A DNA stretch of 25,342 nt, taken from contig NC_049992.1 in NCBI RefSeq assembly GCF_000003815.2, positions 16,097,093 through 16,122,434 on the forward strand, read 5' to 3'. The notes under the pieces are model-generated. The model worked only from the letters and a program-made list of their open reading frames with translations. It was not told where the DNA came from and ran no database searches. Origin of the DNA: Branchiostoma floridae. Lineage: Eukaryota; Chordata; Leptocardii; Amphioxiformes; Branchiostomatidae. Shown one piece after another: positions 20,321-25,342 of this stretch (within the stretch, counting starts at the first letter, position 1; the number at the start of each line of letters is the position of its first letter). The position numbers were made by a program, and so were the translations under genes.

Positions 20321-20982
20321 CTGGTACGGGCAAGACGCCATCTCAGACGGCTGGAACGGGGCAAGACGGCGTCTCAGACGGCTGGGACGGTCCAGACGGC
20401 GTCTCAGACGGCTGGGACGGGTAAGGCAGCGTCTTAGACGGCTGGGACGGGCAAGACGCCCTCTTAGACGGCTGGGGCGGTCCAGACGGCGTCTCATACG
20501 GCTGGGACGGGCAAGACGGCGTCTCACACGGCTGGGACATACAAGACGCCCTCTCAGACGGCTTGGACGGAGCAAAATGGCGTCTCAGACGGCTGGGACG
20601 GTCCAGACGGCGTCTCAGATGGCTTGGACGGGTAAGGTGGCGTCTCAGGCTGCTGAGATGGGCAAAACGTCCTCTCAGACGGCTTGGACGGTCCAGACGG
20701 CGTCTCAGACGGCTTGGACGGGCAAGGCAGCGTCTTAGACGGCTGATACGGGCAAGGCAGCGTCTTAGACGGCTGTGACGGGCAAGACGGCGTCTCACAC
20801 GGCTGGGACGGGCCAGACGGCGTCTCAGACGGCTCGGACGTGTAAGGCGGCGTCTTAGACGGCTGGGACAGGAAAGACGCTCTCTAAGACGGCTGGGACG
20901 GGCAAGACGCACTCTAAGACGGCTGGTACGGGCCACACGGCGTCTCAGACGGCTGGGACGGGCCACACGGCGTCTCAGACGG
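20321..20982 (+). repeat. 30-bp minisatellite, 22 units, with 7-unit higher-order pattern
   Basis: The consensus unit is about CTGGGACGGGCAAGACGGCGTCTCAGACGG; 20 units are 30 bp and two (starting 20351 and 20562) are 31 bp. Those two lie exactly seven units apart. The same seven-unit spacing holds for GTAAGG units (20412, 20623, 20833) and for the units after them. A degenerate GACGG-rich zone extends left to about 20180. Because 30 is a multiple of three, both strands stay open over hundreds of bases (arginine-rich ten-residue periodic peptides, 192 and 271 codons); I judge these frames artefacts of the repeat. Confidence 0.92.
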
Positions 20983-21159
20983 CGTCTGGCGATTTTTTTT
21001 TTCACAGAGGTTAAGCCATTGATTTTTTTTGCTTTGTAAATATGGGTAATGAGTGTGGCTTTCCTCTGTGATGAAAAGCCAATGCATGAAACAACAAGTA
21101 GACTGTCACAGTGTAATAATTTTATTTCTAAATCCTCTAAAGTACAATCTTTCAACAAA

Positions 21160-21378
21160 ACTGTAAATGCATTTAAGTTCGCGGAGATTCAATTTCGCGG
21201 CAGCGGGAAATGGAGTTTTTGCGGTGGTTTTAATTTCGCGGAAGCAGCATGCACTGTAGTTTCTTACTGTTATAGGATCTTATAGAAAAATGTTCGCGGT
21301 GGTTTTAAATTCGCGGTGAAGCGGCCGCCGCGAAAACCGCGAACATTAATCCACCGCGAAAGTTTCTGCATTTACAGT
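21160..21378. mobile_element. MITE-like element, ACTGTAAATGCA terminal inverted repeats
   Basis: Terminal ACTGTAAATGCA (21160-21171) is perfectly inverted at 21367-21378. The similarity continues inward for about 40 bases with TTCGCGG words (left AGTTCGCGGAGATTCAATTTCGCGG-like, right its diverged complement). The interior has several TTCGCGGTGG / CCGCGAA motifs, giving a strong overall fold. The length is 219 bp with no coding capacity. No clear target site duplication. Confidence 0.75.
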
Positions 21379-22153
21379 ACTTTCACATGACTTTGCAATA
21401 AAAATTATATATACCTACATCATGAACTAGTTAACGTTATGTTGTAACAGTTAGTTTGTAGCTCTTGAGAAAAAACAAAGAACGATTTTATTTTAATCCC
21501 AGTTCAAATTAATGTCTGGCGTATGGCTAACTGTGGCAAGTATTCATCTGACATAATATTTATCTCTTTTATGCAATCCATATAACGCACTGTCACATGC
21601 ATTATAACGTTAACGTAACATGTTGGAAACGAAGTGACAGTTTGTTTCAGGGTAACGTTATTTTCCCGATTCATTCCTTCGCTGTCCTGTCAACCTCTCC
21701 TTGGTGCTGAATAACATTCACATTGTGCTATTTTGATAAGACAATACCGCTGTGCTTCTCCCGTATCACTTGCAAAACTAAGCCATACTTTTAAGCATTT
21801 AACTTTATGTTCATGTCATAGGCAGATGCTGAATGCAACCTTTGATCTGTTTTGCGATGTTGTGTCCTGGGACATTGACGTGTCAAACAGATCTAGACAA
21901 GACTACTTTTAATTAGGGGGTGAGGTAACAGTTAACGGTAACGTTATAACTTTATCGTAACGGTTATAAATCAGAAAATTGGACAAAACGAAAATAGATA
22001 TTGATTGGGAGATACAACACTACAATGATATTAATTTGTTAGTCTTGACAGCGATCACTTGAATTGTTTTCTCCCCCTATGGTTATCGCAAAATCACCTT
22101 TCCAGAGTTTTGCGTCGACCATTCCAGACCACTGGTGACCTTTGACATTCAAA
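21379..22153 (+). promoter_or_regulatory. Upstream region of the aldo-keto reductase gene; GTAACGTTA-rich
   Basis: No coding sequence is recognised. TAACGTTA / GTAACGG words recur (about 21430, 21605, 21651, 21924-21965), several fitting the Myb-type core YAACNG. The stretch directly before the ATG (22130-22153) is the presumed 5' UTR. I cannot place a transcription start. Confidence 0.35.
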
Positions 22154-22249
22154 ATGGCTGTCAGCAAGTGCACGTATCGTTTCCTTGGCTGCAGTGGACT
22201 CAAAGTGTCCAATCTATGCCTTGGAGCCATGACTTTTGGAGAGCACAGG
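22154..22249 (+). CDS. Aldo-keto reductase exon 1
   Basis: Thirty-two codons from ATG to ...GAMTFGEHR, ending phase 0 with donor AGG|GTGGGT. It encodes the N-terminal strand with the [20 protein letters not shown] signature shared by YajO-like reductases. Confidence 0.85.
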
Positions 22250-24519
22250 GTGGGTTGATGATTTTTCAGGGTATGCTACATAAAATAACTGAGGAATAGT
22301 TTCCGTATGTGGTAACGTAGCTATAGACACCTGTAGCGAAGCCTACCGCTACCTGGCCTAGGCCTACATTATAAAGCAAATTCCACTCGTATCAAGGGTC
22401 AAGGCAGATATTCACTGTAAGGCCTTAACCATGTGTACGCTTAATAATAGTGTGGCCAACAGTGTATGAGATTTTTTTCCAATCTCCACGGCAGGGAAGG
22501 GTTGTAGTGAAACCCATGATACAGTGTAATTGTATGAAATTTATACAATCAATAGCATTAGGTAGTTTCTTGATATTGGATTACTAGTAAGCAGTCTACT
22601 CTGTCTCAGAATCGTTTCCAAAGCTGTTTAGCAACTTAATGCAGATGTTGCTATCAAGCCACTCTGCATGAAGAAATCAACTGACCAGCTTAAGTTAAAA
22701 GTTAAACCCTTCCCTCGCCTGATGGGGCATAGGGCGGTGCCCATCTCTGTTTCCTTAGCCCTGGGCCACACAACGCAATCACTACAGCAGGGGGCTAGTC
22801 CACTGGTAGTGGTGTGTGTTCAACCTCCATACTCTTTCTCGAATGCTGAGTGCTAAGCAGAGAAAGCAGCATTTACCATTTTTACGAGAGTCTTTGGTAT
22901 GACCCGGCCGGGGAACCGGGACCGACCAGCTTCGCACTGTTAACTGTGATGATCTTATTGCCTGTACAGGGTGGCCGACCAGGGCAATGTGATGAGGCTA
23001 CAGCTCATGCCATCATGGACAAGTTTGCTGAGCTGGGAGGCAACTTCATAGACACAGCAGATGTCTATCAGTATGGAGTGGCTGAGGAATATGTGGGCAG
23101 CTGGCTATCCATGTGAGTTGCTAATAGAGTTTAGAGCTTGTTTTGTGGGTTAGTACACAGTATGCCAGCAATAGAACTTGTATTGAAATGCACTTCTGTG
23201 ATGATGCACTTTGAATATTGTACTTGTGCATAACTGTAAAAAGTTAGTAGTTTTTGCATAATTATGACACAATTGATTTGGATTTTTTCAGGTTCATTTG
23301 ACATTATTCTTACCTTTGAGGCATGTTTCTTCTCAAGGTGTTGCATGTCTTAACAGTAAAAGGAAAAACAGTGGCACAGATAACACAAAGCACTGTGCAG
23401 TTTCTTTTCTTTTCTTAACTTGTAGTAGATATTTGCAGTGTGCTATACTTTATTCTGTATTTCAGGTTAAAAACCCATAGACACACAAAAGATACATACA
23501 TATACATTAAAATCTCTACCTGTACAATAAGTCATAACAGTTCTGGAAAAAAGAATTTCTGTAGAACATGTCTGACGTCAGCAAGTGCTGGACAATGATA
23601 TTATTGGAAGACGTTAATCTTTGTAGAAAAAAATAACACATTTGAACTATATGAACACACATACCTACATGCATATGTATATATAGGAAACAGAGGGACA
23701 GATTTATCATTGCCACCAAGGTAAATTTCAACATGGACCCAACTCAGCAGGATCCCAATAAGCGTGGCCTCAGCAGACATCATATCCTAAACTCCATCGA
23801 TGGCAGCCTCAGGAGGCTGCAGACAGACTATGTGGATCTGTATCAGGTGGGGAGAGAGTAGCCTCCTTAACAGGCTCTCTGGGCCTTTTTAACATGTTTT
23901 TTTTCTCTCATGTTACACTTTTGCTGGCCATTTTTTTTTTTGTACTGGGTTATTTGTACGACCATGCAGCATCACAAGCGACCCAGTACAAAAAGAAATG
24001 GTCAGGAAAAGTGTATTATGAGTCACCCAAAAACAAAAAAAGCAGAGAGCCTGCTATGAAGGCTGGTGGGAAAAGGCTCTACAGGTATGTTGACACAACA
24101 GGTACTAAACTGTGACATACCAGGATGGTAGCTCACAAGAGTTGTATGAAGTATATTGATAAAGATATGTTTAATCTGTTTAATGCAGATCAAACTCAAC
24201 AAGGCTGCTCTTTGTAGACTTTACTTGTACTTGAATGTCCATTTTAAGATTCATCAAAAAGGCTTTGATACAGTTCCATACACATGTGTCAACATGCTTG
24301 TGGGAGCCTTATGTACTACCAACACTTAAAATAAAACAATCATCTGAACATGTATCCTTTGTGTTTAGGCAACAGCGGGAAAAATTTGTCATTGCCACAA
24401 AGGTGTGTGGTCCGATGGGACAGGACCCAAACCAACTGGGACTTAGCAGGCACCACATTATGGCCTCCATTGACAAAAGCCTGAAAAGGCTTCAGACTGA
24501 TTATGTGGACCTCTACCAG
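22154..24519 (+). CDS. Aldo-keto reductase, YajO-like, 5' part of the gene (exons 1 to 3)
   Basis: Exons 22154-22249, 22970-23112 and either 23687-23846 or 24369-24519 join in frame to about 130 residues of an NADPH-dependent aldo-keto reductase (TIM-barrel fold), closest in style to bacterial YajO-type proteins. Seen: the opening strand and cofactor region [20 protein letters not shown]; catalytic Asp and Tyr in [11 protein letters not shown], spaced D-X4-Y as in the family tetrad; and catalytic Lys in IATKV. The fourth tetrad residue, the His expected shortly after VDLYQ, must be in the next exon, beyond the window. ATG at 22154 has a good context (A at -3, G at +4) and gives the usual family N-terminus. 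All junctions are GT-AG. The substrate is unknown; the enzyme would be cytosolic, as no signal peptide is visible. Confidence 0.85.
22660..22950 (-). repeat. SINE-like repeat in intron 1 (possible tRNA-derived)
   Basis: The minus strand at 22903-22927 reads GGTCCCGGTTCCCCGGCC, resembling a degraded tRNA B box region (GGTTCGANTCC). The plus strand has AAGCAGAGAAAGCAGCATTTACC followed by TTTGGTATGACCCGGCC, phrasing I associate with dispersed invertebrate repeats. Borders are uncertain. Confidence 0.35.
22970..23112 (+). CDS. Aldo-keto reductase exon 2
   Basis: The acceptor is TGTACAG|GG and the donor CCAT|GTGAGT. Forty-seven codons plus two bases (phase 2) encode [11 protein letters not shown]..., the first helix, and the catalytic Asp/Tyr segment [12 protein letters not shown] followed by [10 protein letters not shown]. 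The dangling AT needs a G from exon 3 to make Met. Confidence 0.88.
23113..23686. other. Intron 2, up to exon 3a
   Basis: AT-rich, with no repeat or coding segment recognised. The 3' end before exon 3a (23650-23686) lacks a clear pyrimidine tract. Confidence 0.5.
23687..23846 (+). CDS. Aldo-keto reductase exon 3a (alternative to 3b)
   Basis: The 160-bp exon starts phase 2 (G completes Met) and ends phase 0 at CAG|GTGGGG. It encodes 53 residues: [18 protein letters not shown]..., the [19 protein letters not shown] helix and DYVDLYQ. It keeps the catalytic Lys in IATK and has no stop or frameshift. It aligns with exon 3b at 36 of 50 positions, with three extra codons after the lysine loop. The acceptor (TATATATAG|G) has a poor pyrimidine tract, so it may be used rarely or need an activator. 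It could also be a decaying duplicate, but conservation of coding sequence argues against that. Confidence 0.8.
23860..24064. repeat. Large imperfect inverted repeat in the intron between exons 3a and 3b
   Basis: The left arm (23860-23950) and right arm (23981-24064) fold onto each other. TGTACTGGGT/ACCCAGTACA is perfect at the loop side and extends through T-rich/A-rich tracts. Then TGGCCAGC-like pairs with GCTGGCCA-like sequence, ACACTTTT with AAAAGTGT, and CAGGCTCTCTG with CAGAGAGCCTG at the base. The loop is 30 bases. A 73-codon open frame over the right arm is not credible as a gene. It may be a MITE or a functional pre-mRNA stem. Confidence 0.75.
24369..24519 (+). CDS. Aldo-keto reductase exon 3b (alternative to 3a)
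   Basis: The 151-bp exon has acceptor TTTGTGTTTAG|GC with a better pyrimidine tract than 3a, phase 2 start and phase 0 end at CAG|GTGTGC. Its 50 residues are [18 protein letters not shown]..., the [19 protein letters not shown] helix and DYVDLYQ. The catalytic Lys is retained. By its cleaner splice sites it is the likelier default version. Confidence 0.85.
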
Positions 24520-25038
24520 GTGTGCAGTGCATCACTGGAAATTAAACTAATAAAGACATTCTTTGTCAGGAACAATCAAACAAAAGAAAAGGCACAAATT
24601 GACAAAGGCATTGAAAGGCAAAGCCAACGAATGATTTGTCTTAATTTACTGCATGGCGTTGCTTTTTGTTAAATCAAAGTAATTGTCTACAAAATTAAAC
24701 TTTAAAGGTATAAAACAATTAATGTTGAAGATGATTTAAGAAATCATGTCCACACCAAATTGAAATTACTTGATTTTGGAACATGTGTAATTATAATTAT
24801 GGATAATCTGTATAATTATATGATTTTATACCTACCCGTTCAGTGATTGTTCATTCTATTCACCTGAAGTATATCACATTCATCTGCATTTATTCATACA
24901 TTTTCTCAATCTTCTGTTAAGTAAGTGTTGATTTTGTTATTATGTACCTTTGTACTCTTGAATTATGTATCATATCATTTTGGTGTCTTTTAGCCAATGT
25001 GAGTTGAGCACATTAAAGACAAGACACAATAATAAACT
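24520..25038. other. Intron 3 (start), with a LINE 3' end at its right
   Basis: AT-rich intronic sequence with no further exon found. The last part, about 24910-25038, ends in AATAATAAAC followed by a TTCA repeat and is probably a short LINE 3' fragment. Confidence 0.45.
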
Positions 25039-25054
25039 TTCATTCATTCATTCA
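25039..25054 (+). repeat. (TTCA)4 tail of a short LINE 3' fragment
   Basis: Four TTCA units after AATAAACT, the same tail type as at 2333-2352. This suggests a heavily truncated CR1/L2-like insertion in the intron, oriented plus. Confidence 0.55.
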
Positions 25055-25198
25055 TATATATCATGGAAGCTCATCTGTGTTGGTAGTAATCATAGTACAC
25101 TGCTAAACTTTCTTCCAACACACAGGTATACAGTATACACAAATCAAATTTTATTGATCGTGAAGAAGGTGACAGTGGTTGTTGAAAATTTCATTCCT

Positions 25199-25342
25199 GT
25201 ATACTTTTGTGTCAGAAGAAAGCTAAGCATTGTACTACATTCATATATCGATATCATCTTGAAATCTTTGGATGCTGTACATCATCACTTTTTATTGTAT
25301 ACCTTTGTGTGGAAGAAAGGTTAGCATGGTACTACATTCATT
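25199..25342 (+). repeat. Direct repeat of about 46 bp with 98-bp period, cut by the window end
   Basis: GTATACTTTTGTGTCAGAAG at 25199 and GTATACCTTTGTGTGGAAG at 25297 both lead into GTACTACATTCAT. Copy 2 reaches the last base of the window, so a longer tandem array may follow. Confidence 0.7.

Noticed and set aside
20321-20982. CRISPR-like array
   Set aside because: Units are directly adjacent with no unique spacers, and the context is eukaryotic.
20160-21158. Long arginine-rich frames on both strands (192 codons plus, 271 and 131 codons minus)
   Set aside because: They follow from a 30-bp tandem repeat, which keeps any stop-free frame open. The ten-residue periodicity mirrors the DNA repeat and frames change at the 31-bp units. 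No start context or non-repeat domain supports a protein.
23894-24115. 73-codon frame between exons 3a and 3b that happens to contain a donor-like CTACAG|GTATGT
   Set aside because: It covers the loop and right arm of the inverted repeat, starts in a poly-T tract and has no similarity to the reductase. A cryptic exon cannot be excluded but is not supported.

Overview
The window looks like a piece of an invertebrate eukaryotic chromosome, most likely a lancelet (Branchiostoma-type) genome. That assignment is inference: it rests on a gene split by GT-AG introns, several LINE clades, foldback elements and minisatellites packed into non-coding DNA, and a resemblance of some repeats to ones I associate with lancelets. 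Nothing suggests a bacterial or viral chromosome, and most short open frames here are chance.

Layout. 1-2352: a 5'-truncated non-LTR retrotransposon (plus strand) with an intact 700-codon reverse transcriptase frame and an (ATTC)5 tail. 2353-7926: no recognisable gene. It holds diverged repeats, a foldback element (3488-3892), a very GC-rich CpG block (about 4130-4500) and a 124-bp direct repeat (6582 and 7487). 7927-9175: a non-autonomous DNA-transposon-like element with imperfect terminal inverted repeats, a TTCTAA duplication and four internal repeats. 9176-11794: nothing recognisable apart from small hairpins. 11795-12851: an unnamed repeat split by an internally deleted LINE fragment (minus strand). 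13233-17727: a Tx1/L1-like LINE (minus strand), 5'-truncated, flanked by a perfect 15-bp target site duplication and carrying a cluster of stem-loops in its 3' UTR. 19100-20040: an AT-rich tandem array. 20321-20982: a 30-bp minisatellite of 22 units with a 7-unit higher-order pattern. 21160-21378: a MITE-like element.

The only host gene I can support is at the right end: the 5' part of an aldo-keto reductase of the bacterial YajO-like type (plus strand, exons from 22154, running off the window). It has two homologous versions of exon 3 (3a at 23687-23846, 3b at 24369-24519). They have identical splice phases, and using both would shift the frame into a stop. This is the signature of mutually exclusive exons. 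A large inverted repeat lies between them, starting 13 bases after the exon 3a donor. This is the most interesting biology in the window. No genes here form an operon or pathway; apart from the reductase, the window is a record of nested transposon insertions.
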